From positions 558,001 to 622,000 of the forward strand of contig NZ_JAGP01000001.1 in assembly GCF_000526715.1 (NCBI RefSeq): a stretch of DNA of 64,000 nt, in the 5' to 3' direction. Positions 31,085-40,286 of this stretch are shown here, piece after piece; within the stretch, counting starts at the first letter, position 1, and every line of letters starts with the position of its first letter. A program made the position numbers and the translations under genes. Under the pieces are notes generated by a model. It was not told the DNA's origin. It did not search any database and saw only the letters and a program-made list of their open reading frames with translations. The DNA comes from Hydrogenovibrio kuenenii DSM 12350 (GTDB taxonomy: Bacteria; Pseudomonadota; Gammaproteobacteria; Thiomicrospirales; Thiomicrospiraceae).

Positions 31085-31933
31085 ATGATGGAATCGAATT
31101 TACTGAATAAAAAAGAACTGCTGTTTGCTAAAGCATTGGTATTGATATTAAAGCCTCTAGTCAAAATTTTGATTAGCCATAATATTACCTATGTTGGCGT
31201 TCAATCTCTATTGAAACGTGCTTATGTGCAAGTTGCTGAAGCAGACTTTGGCTTGCCTAATAAAAAGCAAACGGATAGTCGCATCAGTTTATTGACGGGA
31301 ATTCATCGTGGCGATGTGAAACGCATTCGGCAAGCATCAGATGAGCAACCTTTTGAAAAAGAAATGAAAGCCAGTTTGGGTGCACAGCTAATGGCCGTTT
31401 GGCTTTCTCATCCACATTATAGTGATGAAGATGGCAATCCTCTTCCATTGTTTAAGACGGAACAAGATGGCGTTCCATCATTTGAAAATTTGGTGCTCTC
31501 CGTATCAAAAGATAAACATCCACGTTCGGTGCTTGATGACTGGTTAGCTCAAGGCATTGTTTGCATTACCGACGATGGACAAATTCAGTTAAGAGAAAAA
31601 GGCTATGTTCCTGAAGATGATTTTGAAGAGAAATTGTTTTTTGCAGGAAAAAATATCAGTAATCATTTAGCTGTTGTGGCCTCTAATCTAGAAAAAAAAT
31701 CCCCACCTATGTTCGATAGAGCGATTTATTATCGTGAGCTCTCGGAAGATTCCGTTGTTCAACTTGAGCGAATTGCTAAGCAAAAAATGATGGCGGTTCT
31801 GATAGAAATGAATCAGCTAGCAAGTGAGTTGCAAGTCCAAGATGAAAAACAAAATAAGCCTAGTGGACAAATACATTTAGGTGCGTACTTTTATAAAGAA
31901 TTTAAAGACATGGAAAAAGACGATGATAATTAA
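31085..31933 (+). CDS. DUF6502 family protein
   Basis: A 282-residue soluble protein. It opens FAKALVLILKPLVKILISHNITYVG, then LLKRAYVQVAEADF, DSRISLLTGIHRGDVKRIRQ. This N-terminal helical pattern, including a helix-turn-helix-like LLTGIHRGDVKRIR, is what I recall for DUF6502. The family has no known biochemical activity; a DNA- or RNA-binding regulatory role is an inference from the helical N-terminus. It has no signal peptide. The next gene, 48 bp on, is the DUF5666 lipoprotein, a neighbour I associate with this family elsewhere. A small inverted repeat GGTAA-N6-TTACC lies just upstream at 31062-31077. Confidence 0.7.
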   Translation: MMESNLLNKKELLFAKALVLILKPLVKILISHNITYVGVQSLLKRAYVQVAEADFGLPNKKQTDSRISLLTGIHRGDVKRIRQASDEQPFEKEMKASLGAQLMAVWLSHPHYSDEDGNPLPLFKTEQDGVPSFENLVLSVSKDKHPRSVLDDWLAQGIVCITDDGQIQLREKGYVPEDDFEEKLFFAGKNISNHLAVVASNLEKKSPPMFDRAIYYRELSEDSVVQLERIAKQKMMAVLIEMNQLASELQVQDEKQNKPSGQIHLGAYFYKEFKDMEKDDDN

Positions 31934-31981
31934 TTTTTCATTTCGATTTATTTTCTATGGAAAACCTTTTGAGGTATACCT

Positions 31982-33148
31982 GTGAGAGCCACTCGTTTTT
32001 CTAAAATACTAGCAGTCTTGTCAGTTCTGCTATTGGTTAGCTCTTGTGCTCAGACTAGACCTGATTCGACTTATTTAGCGTCAAATACCTCAGGATTTGG
32101 TGGTACAGGCAAATATTTAGATCCTACGAGTGGGTTTGGAGGTACTGGGAAATCTTCTTCAGGGTTTGGTGGTACAGGCATTATCGGAACGATTACCGAG
32201 TTTGGCAGTATATGGGTAAATGGCATTGAGATAGCCTATGGTAAAAACACGCAGGTGACTTCAAACCTAAGAACTCATGATGGGTTAAAACTTGGTCAAC
32301 AGGTTGTGCTCCAAACTGAACCGAACAAAAATAAAACATTTACACGAAAAATCGAAGTTTTCTATCCTGTTGCCGGAAAAATTACAAAGGTAAACGGAGG
32401 TTCGATAGAAATATCGGGTCATTACAAAGTGACTATTAACAAAGATACCTTTATGGATAAAGGCTTGTCATTGTCCAAAGGTAATTACATCGCAGTGAAT
32501 GGTTATCAAGTAGCCGAAAATAATTGGGTAGGTACCCGATTAAACTTGAACCCTGGACATAAAAGCTTGTATCAGGTTGTGCCAAAAGCATTACAACTAA
32601 ATCAAGTTAATAGATGGATTATTGAAAGTGGCCATGGGCAGCTGAAGCAATACGCTGCTCAATTGAAAGTGACTGTAAACTCGGCTAAGGAAAGTCTCAA
32701 TAATCGTGTTGTCTTAGAGGTAATGAATCAAAACGGAAACATGAAACTTGAGTCAATGGAGAGTTATCACGAACATCTTCGCATGCAAAACCTAAAAGAA
32801 ATGCGCTCAAAAGAAAGAGGAGTTCCCATTGATGACTCCTCAAAAATGCGCGATGGTCAAGATTTTAAAAGGATAGAAAAACCTGACGTTAATGAACAAT
32901 ATCGTGAAATGAGAAAAGAAGCGGATGATCTTAATACGTTAAAAACGAACCGAGCGCTTTCTCAAGATCAGAAAGAACAGATGTTTCAGCAGCAGCATGA
33001 ACAAATAGAATTGCAGCATGAGCAACAGCATATCATGAGAATGCAACAAGAGCAGCAGCAAGAGTTTAAGCAGATACAAGAGCAACAAAAGCAAATTTAT
33101 CAACAAATGGAAGATTTGAAACAGATTCAAAGATCCGAAGGTGATTGA
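31982..33148 (+). CDS. DUF5666-type lipoprotein with GFGGTG repeats and Gln-rich tail
   Basis: A 388-residue lipoprotein from GTG 31982. The lipobox is LLLVSSC at about residue 22. Three SGFGGTGK/I units follow (residues 37-66), then a strand-rich domain beginning GTITEFGSIWVNGIEIAY, the DUF5666 pattern, with at least two related modules (GKITKVNGGSIEISG). The last 110 residues are a Gln/Glu/Met-rich coiled coil ending in many QQ pairs. The composition of this tail resembles the repeat protein at 29529, suggesting both act together in the periplasm. No known function. It is the last gene of the cluster before a small unrelated-looking ORF. Confidence 0.75.
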   Translation: MRATRFSKILAVLSVLLLVSSCAQTRPDSTYLASNTSGFGGTGKYLDPTSGFGGTGKSSSGFGGTGIIGTITEFGSIWVNGIEIAYGKNTQVTSNLRTHDGLKLGQQVVLQTEPNKNKTFTRKIEVFYPVAGKITKVNGGSIEISGHYKVTINKDTFMDKGLSLSKGNYIAVNGYQVAENNWVGTRLNLNPGHKSLYQVVPKALQLNQVNRWIIESGHGQLKQYAAQLKVTVNSAKESLNNRVVLEVMNQNGNMKLESMESYHEHLRMQNLKEMRSKERGVPIDDSSKMRDGQDFKRIEKPDVNEQYREMRKEADDLNTLKTNRALSQDQKEQMFQQQHEQIELQHEQQHIMRMQQEQQQEFKQIQEQQKQIYQQMEDLKQIQRSEGD

Positions 33149-33365
33149 TATTTGATGGCATTTTGGTGCAGAGAGAGTTTTATTTGAAGCAAAGGTGCTT
33201 GCTCTTTAAAATGAATTTCGAGGTAGATGCGGGATCTGTTATTAACCATGTACATTGGCTGAAAGTTTGCTAGGAAATGCTAACGCAATTATACTTGGAA
33301 GCAAACAGATGAAACGCAGTCTAGCTACAAAAGTGGCTGAGCAAAAATTAAATGAGGATACGCAC

Positions 33366-33656
33366 ATGGGTTGGATTATTAAAGATCATTATGAAGATGA
33401 ATACGATTTTGAAATGGATCGAATGAATCTTGAATCTTTAGATATTACGGCTTTTTCTTGTCCCAAACTACGCATTATCGAAGTTCCTGTCGATGAAAAC
33501 GATGTTGACAAAATTGAACAGGTCTATGGCGTTTTATTCCCAGGACTGTTTGAAGACGTTACAGAAATGATGCATTCCGAGCACCGCGACCCCTACAAAG
33601 TACAATGCTTTTATAAGGTCAGAAAATCTGACTCGCATGACTTATCTTCCTCATAA
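33366..33656 (+). CDS. Small acidic hypothetical protein
   Basis: A 96-residue acidic protein, not recognised. ATG 33366 is chosen since GAGGA at 33354-33358 sits 7 bp upstream; the frame remains open back to TTG 33255 and a 133-residue version is possible. Its sequence (MGWIIKDHYEDEYDFEMDRM, then SCPKLRIIEVPVDENDVDKI) looks like a small globular alpha/beta protein without signal or membrane segments. It has its own upstream gap of about 217 bp and precedes a chemoreceptor gene. Confidence 0.55.
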   Translation: MGWIIKDHYEDEYDFEMDRMNLESLDITAFSCPKLRIIEVPVDENDVDKIEQVYGVLFPGLFEDVTEMMHSEHRDPYKVQCFYKVRKSDSHDLSSS

Positions 33657-33843
33657 CCAGTTCTACTAAAAGTGCTTAAGCTGTTTTTTTTAAGAAAAGA
33701 ACGGCTTGAACATATCTATTTCTAGATAACAAACCTATAATATGATTTTATTTTTAGCAAGTAAAATCGCGTAGGTTTTGGCCGTGAGTGGCCTAGAAAT
33801 AACAATAATTCGTTAAAAAAATATTATATAAGGAAGTGTTTAA

Positions 33844-36273
33844 GTGATCGACTTTCCAAAAGTTAAGGGTCGAACTGCTATTCAAAGTTTGATTGTCTAT
33901 TTAATTTTCTTTGGTTTGATGTTGCTGTTCGGGCTGGGTATGTTTTCGGTGCTCGAAAAACAGCGACATAATGGTTTTGTGACCATGAAACACCAAATTG
34001 ACGATAAGAATCAGCTTTTTGAAAATATAGAGTCGGAGTTAGGGTATGGAGGGTTTATCCATAACTTTAAAAACTTAGTGATTCGAGGGGAAAGCGATTA
34101 CCGAACGCAAAGCTACAGTAAAAAAGTAAAAGAAAATTTAGAAAACCTTTTCAAAAATATCAATGCATTTCGTCAGTTGCCGGGTTTAGAACCTGTTGAA
34201 ACTGATGCTCTCAACCAAATAGAGAAAATGATTAAAAGCTATCAGGATAAGTTGGCAATAATCAATCAAATGTATCAGGACGGAAAGTCAGTTTTCGAAA
34301 TTGACCATGCGGTTGTTGTTGATGATAGAGACGCTTTGTTAGCGCTAGAAAGCTTGCAAAAAGAATTAACTGCGGCTGAACTTGAAAAAATTAGTTCTTT
34401 TAATCAGGAAGCAGCAAATAAAGAAATGTTTTCATTGCTTGCTCTGTTTGTGATTATGTTTTTGATGAATCTACTCGGCTTTGAATACTTAATTCGCAGA
34501 CCTCTTATCAAGCCTTTGGTTTACCTGCGATCAGATATAAAAACAGTCTGTGAAAATAATTGTGAAATAGACTCTGATAAAAAAGTAGCAACACACGGTG
34601 CTCGTGAAGTTAAGGAGTTGAGTCGCTATATTAATTGGATGTTAGATCGAATCAGTAACCATGTCGATTATATGAGTCGTATTCGGACAATTGTTGATCA
34701 GAGTACTTCTAATGTCATGATGGCTGATGAAGATCTTATCATCACCTATATGAATCAATCCATGGTGAATACGTTAAAGAAAGTAGAACCGGATATTCAG
34801 AAGTTGTTACCACACTTTTCAACTGAAAAACTGGTGGGACAAAATATAGATATTTTTCATGTTCACCCAGAGCATCAGAGAAAGTTATTAGCAAATCTAA
34901 AAGAAACCTACGTTGCGAACTTAACATTGGGCGAGTTGCACCTGGAAATTATTGTTAACCCTATTTGGAATGAACAGGGCGAACGTATAGGGTTTGCAAC
35001 TGAATGGAAAGACGTAACGGAATCTGTCAATCTTGAACGCATGCAAGTAGCCGTTGAAACTAATCTGAAAACCATGGTAGAAATGGCTGCAAAGGGGCAT
35101 ATCGGCGCACAAATTGATGTGTCACAGTTGGGTGGATTTATCCGTGATTTGGGTGAGCAAATTAACCATATGTCTAAAGCCATTCATGATGCTAACGTCA
35201 ATATTTCATCAGTGATTCATAAGTTGGCGGAAAGTGATCTTACCCCAAGAGTTCAGGGGCACTATGAGGCAGATCTTGGCGATATGAAGGACGCCATTAA
35301 CCAGTCAATGGATAATCTGTCTCGTGTGATGGGGCAGGTAAATTCTTCAATTGCAGATATTGCCAATGATGTTCGCGATATGTCTGGTCAAAATGCCGAT
35401 CTTTCGAGTCGAATTCAACAGCAGGCGGCATCCATTCAAGAAACAGCAGCTACAATGGAAGAGATGACTTCTGCTGTTCGCAATAATGCTCAAAATGCCA
35501 AAGAAGCCAATGATTTAACCTTGAAGGCGAGTCATAAGACCAATGAAGGTGCTGAGGTCATGAAACAGACCATTCAGGCAATGACTGGCATCAAAGAGTC
35601 GAGTGATCAGATCGAACAGATTATTGGTTTGATTGATTCAATTGCTTTCCAGACTAACCTGTTGGCCTTGAATGCTGCGGTTGAAGCGGCAAGAGCAGGT
35701 GAGCATGGTCGTGGTTTCGCAGTGGTGGCGGGTGAAGTTCGTAGTTTGGCTGGTAAGTCTGCTGATGCCGCTAAAGAAATCAAGCAATTGATTGATCGCT
35801 CTGTTGCCCAAGTTCAAGATGGAACTCACCTTGCAGAGCAATCAGGACAGGCTCTAAGTGAAATTAGTCAGGCAATGACCCAAGTAACGGAAATGGTTGG
35901 AGAGATTGCCACCTCATCGATTGAGCAGTCACAAGGTATTGAGCAGCTGAATCAAGCAATTGTTTCTCTCGATAAGAATACGCAGGAAAATGCACACCTA
36001 GTTGAATTGTCTGCTTCCAGCGCGGAATCTATTGCACACAAAGCTTCTGGGCTGGTGGAACAGATGAAGCAATTCAAAATCTCAAAAGAATTCCAGCAAG
36101 TGGACCCGGTTCAAGTTCAAGCGACTTCGCAACCAAAAATAATGGGAGAAGTTAAAAAGCCATTGGCTCAGGACAAGCTTGAAACAATTAAACCTAAACC
36201 AATGCAGAAAGCAGAGAGCTCAGAGTCAGCTCAAAAACAGCTTGATTCTAGCGATAACTGGGAAGATTTCTAA
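33844..36273 (+). CDS. Methyl-accepting chemotaxis protein with PAS domain and C-terminal NWEDF
   Basis: An 809-residue chemoreceptor from GTG 33844 (AAGGAA upstream). Helix 1 lies at about residues 15-36, a helical periplasmic domain spans 38-195, and helix 2 is at about 196-216. A HAMP-like linker is followed by a PAS domain (about 285-400: [19 protein letters not shown] to [10 protein letters not shown]), a second HAMP-like segment, and the signalling domain with the hairpin tip [20 protein letters not shown]. The last five residues NWEDF match the xWxxF pentapeptide that tethers CheR and CheB. Ligand unknown; the cytoplasmic PAS could sense redox or energy state. Confidence 0.92.
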   Translation: MIDFPKVKGRTAIQSLIVYLIFFGLMLLFGLGMFSVLEKQRHNGFVTMKHQIDDKNQLFENIESELGYGGFIHNFKNLVIRGESDYRTQSYSKKVKENLENLFKNINAFRQLPGLEPVETDALNQIEKMIKSYQDKLAIINQMYQDGKSVFEIDHAVVVDDRDALLALESLQKELTAAELEKISSFNQEAANKEMFSLLALFVIMFLMNLLGFEYLIRRPLIKPLVYLRSDIKTVCENNCEIDSDKKVATHGAREVKELSRYINWMLDRISNHVDYMSRIRTIVDQSTSNVMMADEDLIITYMNQSMVNTLKKVEPDIQKLLPHFSTEKLVGQNIDIFHVHPEHQRKLLANLKETYVANLTLGELHLEIIVNPIWNEQGERIGFATEWKDVTESVNLERMQVAVETNLKTMVEMAAKGHIGAQIDVSQLGGFIRDLGEQINHMSKAIHDANVNISSVIHKLAESDLTPRVQGHYEADLGDMKDAINQSMDNLSRVMGQVNSSIADIANDVRDMSGQNADLSSRIQQQAASIQETAATMEEMTSAVRNNAQNAKEANDLTLKASHKTNEGAEVMKQTIQAMTGIKESSDQIEQIIGLIDSIAFQTNLLALNAAVEAARAGEHGRGFAVVAGEVRSLAGKSADAAKEIKQLIDRSVAQVQDGTHLAEQSGQALSEISQAMTQVTEMVGEIATSSIEQSQGIEQLNQAIVSLDKNTQENAHLVELSASSAESIAHKASGLVEQMKQFKISKEFQQVDPVQVQATSQPKIMGEVKKPLAQDKLETIKPKPMQKAESSESAQKQLDSSDNWEDF

Positions 36274-36301
36274 ATAGTTACTTATTTTTAGCTGAAAAAT
36301 T

Positions 36302-36327
36302 AAGCCGTCAATTGACGGCTTTTTTTA
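36302..36327 (+). terminator. Terminator after the PAS chemoreceptor gene
   Basis: AAGCCGTCA and TGACGGCTT pair around a short AT centre and are followed by a run of T. Placed 29 bp after the stop codon. Confidence 0.9.
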
Positions 36328-36332
36328 TGGTT

Positions 36333-36352
36333 AAAATCTACCAGGCTGGGGG
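36333..36352 (+). repeat. Dispersed element copy AAAATCTACCAGGCTGGGGG
   Basis: A single copy of the dispersed sequence, with one change (A for G at position 8), in the 178-bp gap between two convergent genes and 6 bp after an ordinary terminator. Confidence 0.85.
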
Positions 36353-36451
36353 GAGGAGTTGTTGATAGTTTTCTTGCTTGAAAAACTTAAAAAAATGGCT
36401 TGTTCAAACAGTCTTCGGTTGTCTTCAGAAGAAGCAGCTTAAAGCGTTTGG

Positions 36452-37759
36452 TTAGTAAAGCTTCAATTTAGGTTTAATCCGTTTTTCAATCAAACTACTG
36501 ACGATAATCCAAAAGGTTTTCCAGTAACCATGTAGGGCGAGTTGGTGCTGCCTATATAGGCTTGCATAAGCCCAATGCGCAAGCCCTCCTTCAATTAACC
36601 AGTGTTTATGGAAAAGCTGATCCAGCAAGCTACCGAATGTTTGGAAACGGCCAAGGGAAACCAGCGCGCCATGATCGCAATAGCGGAATTTTTTAGGAGG
36701 CTGCTTCTTCAATTGTCTAATAATATTTTTAGCGCAGAAAGCCGCCATTTGGTGTGCTGCTTGTGCAGTGGGCGGCACGGGTCGCTCTGCATGGTCGGGT
36801 TTTAGAAAGGCACAATCTCCAATCGCATAGATAGCGTCTTCTCCTATAGCATGGAGCGTTTCCTCTACTTCTATCTGGTGAATACGATTGGTGATAAGCT
36901 GCAGTTCGGATAAAAAAGCGGGGGCTTTAATGCCTGCTGCCCAGACTAATAGGTCTGCATGAATATCGCTTTCAGAAGTGTGAAGGGTGTAGGATGATAC
37001 GCCCTTAACATTCCGGTTCACGCAAATGTTGACGCCGAGGTCAGTTAAGGTTTTTCCTGCCTTAGTTGCAATGCCTTCATCTAAAGCTGGCAAGATCCTT
37101 GGTGCGGCTTCTATGAGGGTGACTTGAAGGCTTTGGTGGTGGATTTTGTCAACACCGAATTGTTCCAGCCTATCCACCGCGTTATACAATTCAGCTGAAA
37201 GCTCCACACCTGTCGCTCCAGCACCCACGATAGCGATACTGACGTTTTCTCCATCATGAGCGGTTTCTGAAAACTGTAAGAACCGGTTGAGAAAAGAGAG
37301 GTGAAAGTCTTCGGCTTCTTCCTTATTGTCAAGTTTGAAACAATTTTCATGCACACCTTCTATGCCGAAGTCATTGCATTTAGCTCCGAGTGCGATGACT
37401 AGAATGTCGTAATCAATCTTTCTTGGCTTAAGGATTTGTTTGCCATGGTGGTCAAATAGCGGGGCTAGACTAATTTGTTTGTGAGTTTTATCGAGGCCAT
37501 CCATTGCACCCAGGCGGAAGTAGTAATGATTCTCCGAGGAATGCGCACGGTAGCTGAGTGCTTCCATACCCGTATCAAGTGAGCCAGCAACCACTTCATG
37601 TAGTAAAGGTTTCCATAGATGCACTCGATTGGGGTCAATCAAGGTGATTTGGGCTTGGTGATTTTTGCCTAGCTTGTGCCCCAAAGTGGTTGCAAGTTCT
37701 AAGCCTCCTGCTCCGCCACCGACTATGACGATTTTGGGGATTGAAACAGAGTCTTGCAT
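36452..37759 (-). CDS. ndh: Type II NADH dehydrogenase-like flavoprotein
   Basis: A 435-residue two-dinucleotide-binding flavoprotein: KIVIVGGGAGGLELATTLG for FAD, VSIAIVGAGATGVELSAELY for NADH, then YAIGDCAFL. It matches NDH-2 (non-proton-pumping NADH:quinone oxidoreductase), with a C-terminal membrane-anchoring amphipathic region. Sulfide:quinone reductase belongs to the same superfamily but its redox cysteines are not seen here, so NDH-2 is preferred. It is convergent with the PAS chemoreceptor gene. Confidence 0.85.
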   Translation of the reverse strand: MQDSVSIPKIVIVGGGAGGLELATTLGHKLGKNHQAQITLIDPNRVHLWKPLLHEVVAGSLDTGMEALSYRAHSSENHYYFRLGAMDGLDKTHKQISLAPLFDHHGKQILKPRKIDYDILVIALGAKCNDFGIEGVHENCFKLDNKEEAEDFHLSFLNRFLQFSETAHDGENVSIAIVGAGATGVELSAELYNAVDRLEQFGVDKIHHQSLQVTLIEAAPRILPALDEGIATKAGKTLTDLGVNICVNRNVKGVSSYTLHTSESDIHADLLVWAAGIKAPAFLSELQLITNRIHQIEVEETLHAIGEDAIYAIGDCAFLKPDHAERPVPPTAQAAHQMAAFCAKNIIRQLKKQPPKKFRYCDHGALVSLGRFQTFGSLLDQLFHKHWLIEGGLAHWAYASLYRQHQLALHGYWKTFWIIVSSLIEKRIKPKLKLY

Positions 37760-37915
37760 TGCATATCTCCCTGCATGGCTATTGCCGATTTACCGAGTTA
37801 TTGACTCATACAATCGACATTCTGTATTCCATACTATAGCGAGATTCTGTAAGCAAATAAATGACTTAATGCAGAATTTGTGTGATTGAGTCGTCATTGC
37901 ATCAAAAAGAGGGAG

Positions 37916-39931
37916 TTAAATCCCTGTCATGACCAAAGCAATGACATCATTGTCATAACCATCACCATTTTTATATTCTCGGTAGCCTTCGCTCACTTTA
38001 TAGCCCACTAAGTAAGGTACTTCATCCCATAGCCAGTAGATAGTGTCATTTTGACCATTATCAGCAGTCAAAATCTCGCTGGGTAAATCTAATGTTTCAC
38101 CAATTTGATGTTTTTCGTTGGTTGAGGCAATAATCATTCCTCGTCTATCGACAAAGAAACTAAAAGTGGTTTTATTGATTTGTTGATTAAGATATTTTGG
38201 TTCGGTTTCTTTTAGCATGGCTTCAAATTGAGGCTTGCTGTCGAACACAAGTGCAATACCACCAACATTTCGGTTCACGTTTTCCCAGTCTTTAACTGCT
38301 GCATGATAGATATAGGTATATTCATCGCCATATAGGTTTGTGTTATGGAAGTCTGAAACGACATACGATTGAGTATCTTCTAACGACAAGCATCGAGAAG
38401 TATCGTTTGGTCGTGGAATAATGGTATCGATTAAGTGTCCTTCAACAGGATTAGATACCGCGAGGATTCGCCCTCGCTGATCGTAAAGCATGATATTTGT
38501 ATAAACAGTGTAGAGCTTATTGATGTAGCCGAGAATATCAGTCAACTTTCGTGTTTCTGCTTCGGTAATTTCTTGTGTTTGGTTATAACGTGACAGTATC
38601 TGACGGAAAGAACTGTTTAACGCCCACCAACGACAGTCATTGGCACGTTCGTAGAGGTTTCTGTCCATTACTTCAACACCAAGTGTTGCGCTAAAAGCAG
38701 CTTTACCCTGAATGGTCTTAACCAGTACATGGTGGATATGGTGGATAAAACTGTTGAAGATCTCTTGAATATCAATGCTGATATTTTGAAAGCTATCAAG
38801 GACCGGCAAAAAGGCTTTAACATCTCGTTTTAATGACAAAATTTTACCGTTTAATATAACAATGAGCAGTAGAGTACTGACTTTTAGGTTGGTTTCTTCC
38901 AGGTCACGTAGGTAAAGAGGTGAGTCAGACGGAATGGTTACATCGATTTCATGGCCATCTGTTTTGTCGGCAAAGGCCACATTGTTTGGAACCTGAACGA
39001 ACCCCAGCCATGGAAGACCGTAATAACCTTGATAACCATGTGTTTTGGTTGCATATTGAAGTTTGTCTCCAGAGCGTTCTGGACTACTAAAAACATGGGG
39101 GTCAACTTGTTTCGTGTTGCGTTTTGTTTTGTCAGAGCTGTTACATGAAATCGCTTTACCTTGATCATCAAGAAGCATGATTTCATAGCCTTGTTGCCCT
39201 TGAGACAGGGTTTTATAGATTCGTTCCATTTCATCTTGGAAGTTAAAACTCAAACATAGCACACCAACCGTTTCAATTTGTCCATTCACATTGGCTTCGA
39301 TTTTCTTGGCGTAAATATGACTGTCTGCTTTGTTTGGAAACAGGTCTGAGCGTCGATAAATTTCTACATATTCTTCTTTGGTGGTGATGGCTTCATGGAT
39401 GATTGGATCACGACTATGTGTAACGGGATTATTTAAATCTAGCTTGGCTTTGACATCTCCATTTACTGAAACCAGCAGTACATCATCGTAAACCGTGTAT
39501 TTTGCAACATATTCAATGATTCGCTCGTGAATGAATTCCTTGTCTTCATCTGTCACATTAGGTTTAACCATAAAGTCGACCAGATCATCATCTGTTGCTA
39601 AGAAGCCAACGTCAGCAGTACGCTCGAATAGGTTTCGAATCAAAATATCGATGGCAGCCTGTGCTTTAAGCATGATTTCACTGTTAGCCTGGTTTAAGTA
39701 ACGGCCAATCAGTTCTTTAATCATGGTGTCTCGGAGGTTTTGAAACTCTTTTTGTGTTTCAACAATTGATAATAATAGTTGCGGGTCAATGTTCTCATTG
39801 TTGATTTTCCCGACCATGGCAACAGTAGTCCACCATAGATCCTGGTGCTCTAATTCGTTTAAGTAGCGTTTCACTTCAGGAAGGAATTGCGTAAATTGTT
39901 TATGATCTTCTGATTTGTTTTGCGCTGACAT
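37916..39931 (-). CDS. Soluble double-Cache sensor protein without output domain
   Basis: A 671-residue protein with no signal peptide and no clear membrane helix. It contains two related halves (about residues 65-345 and 385-665). Each starts with a long helix (IRNLFERTADVGFLATDD and VMDRNLYERANDCRWWALN), then a Cache-like sheet (YDDVLLVSVNGDVKAKLDL and YTNIMLYDQRGRILAVSNP) and a second PAS-like lobe (YEIMLLDDQGKAIS and FSFFVDRRGMIIAST). Such cytoplasmic double-Cache proteins occur beside chemotaxis genes. There is no CheW, kinase or cyclase domain. It is divergent from the large chemoreceptor at 40287, which suggests a ligand-sensing partner (inference). Confidence 0.65.
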   Translation of the reverse strand: MSAQNKSEDHKQFTQFLPEVKRYLNELEHQDLWWTTVAMVGKINNENIDPQLLLSIVETQKEFQNLRDTMIKELIGRYLNQANSEIMLKAQAAIDILIRNLFERTADVGFLATDDDLVDFMVKPNVTDEDKEFIHERIIEYVAKYTVYDDVLLVSVNGDVKAKLDLNNPVTHSRDPIIHEAITTKEEYVEIYRRSDLFPNKADSHIYAKKIEANVNGQIETVGVLCLSFNFQDEMERIYKTLSQGQQGYEIMLLDDQGKAISCNSSDKTKRNTKQVDPHVFSSPERSGDKLQYATKTHGYQGYYGLPWLGFVQVPNNVAFADKTDGHEIDVTIPSDSPLYLRDLEETNLKVSTLLLIVILNGKILSLKRDVKAFLPVLDSFQNISIDIQEIFNSFIHHIHHVLVKTIQGKAAFSATLGVEVMDRNLYERANDCRWWALNSSFRQILSRYNQTQEITEAETRKLTDILGYINKLYTVYTNIMLYDQRGRILAVSNPVEGHLIDTIIPRPNDTSRCLSLEDTQSYVVSDFHNTNLYGDEYTYIYHAAVKDWENVNRNVGGIALVFDSKPQFEAMLKETEPKYLNQQINKTTFSFFVDRRGMIIASTNEKHQIGETLDLPSEILTADNGQNDTIYWLWDEVPYLVGYKVSEGYREYKNGDGYDNDVIALVMTGI

Positions 39932-40286
39932 ATTTTTAAACCACTGTGTCTATATAAGAATATTATTAATATCTTTTATGGTCTAGCAATGGTAGTTCCA
40001 ACTTGTGTAAATATTTAAAATACAGGAAGTTAATGAGTTTGATGGGTAAAAGTTCGAATGGACATTTAGCGTGTGAAATTGGTAAATTTGGTGCACTGTT
40101 GCCCTATTGAGGGATTTAAATAAAGAAGATACAGTTTGTCGCGGAATGGTTTATTAAAAATTTTAATTATAATGATAGGTCGATTTTGGGTTCGTTTAGT
40201 GGCAACTCAGTGCTACAGTATCTATTAGGATTTTTAATAACAAAAGCTGTGTGTCGTTATTCGTACATATCGCATGGAGGGGTATT
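39932..40286. other. Divergent intergenic region between Cache protein and chemoreceptor
   Basis: No gene is seen in these 355 bp. A perfect -10 hexamer TATAAT lies at 40168-40173 pointing towards the chemoreceptor, without a good -35 box. GGAGG at 40276-40280 is the ribosome site for GTG 40287. No sigma-28 or sigma-54 promoter with correct spacing could be drawn. Confidence 0.5.

Noticed and set aside
40091-40106. A sigma-54 promoter TGG...TTGC upstream of the Cache chemoreceptor
   Set aside because: The spacing between the GG and GC elements is one base short of the strict requirement.
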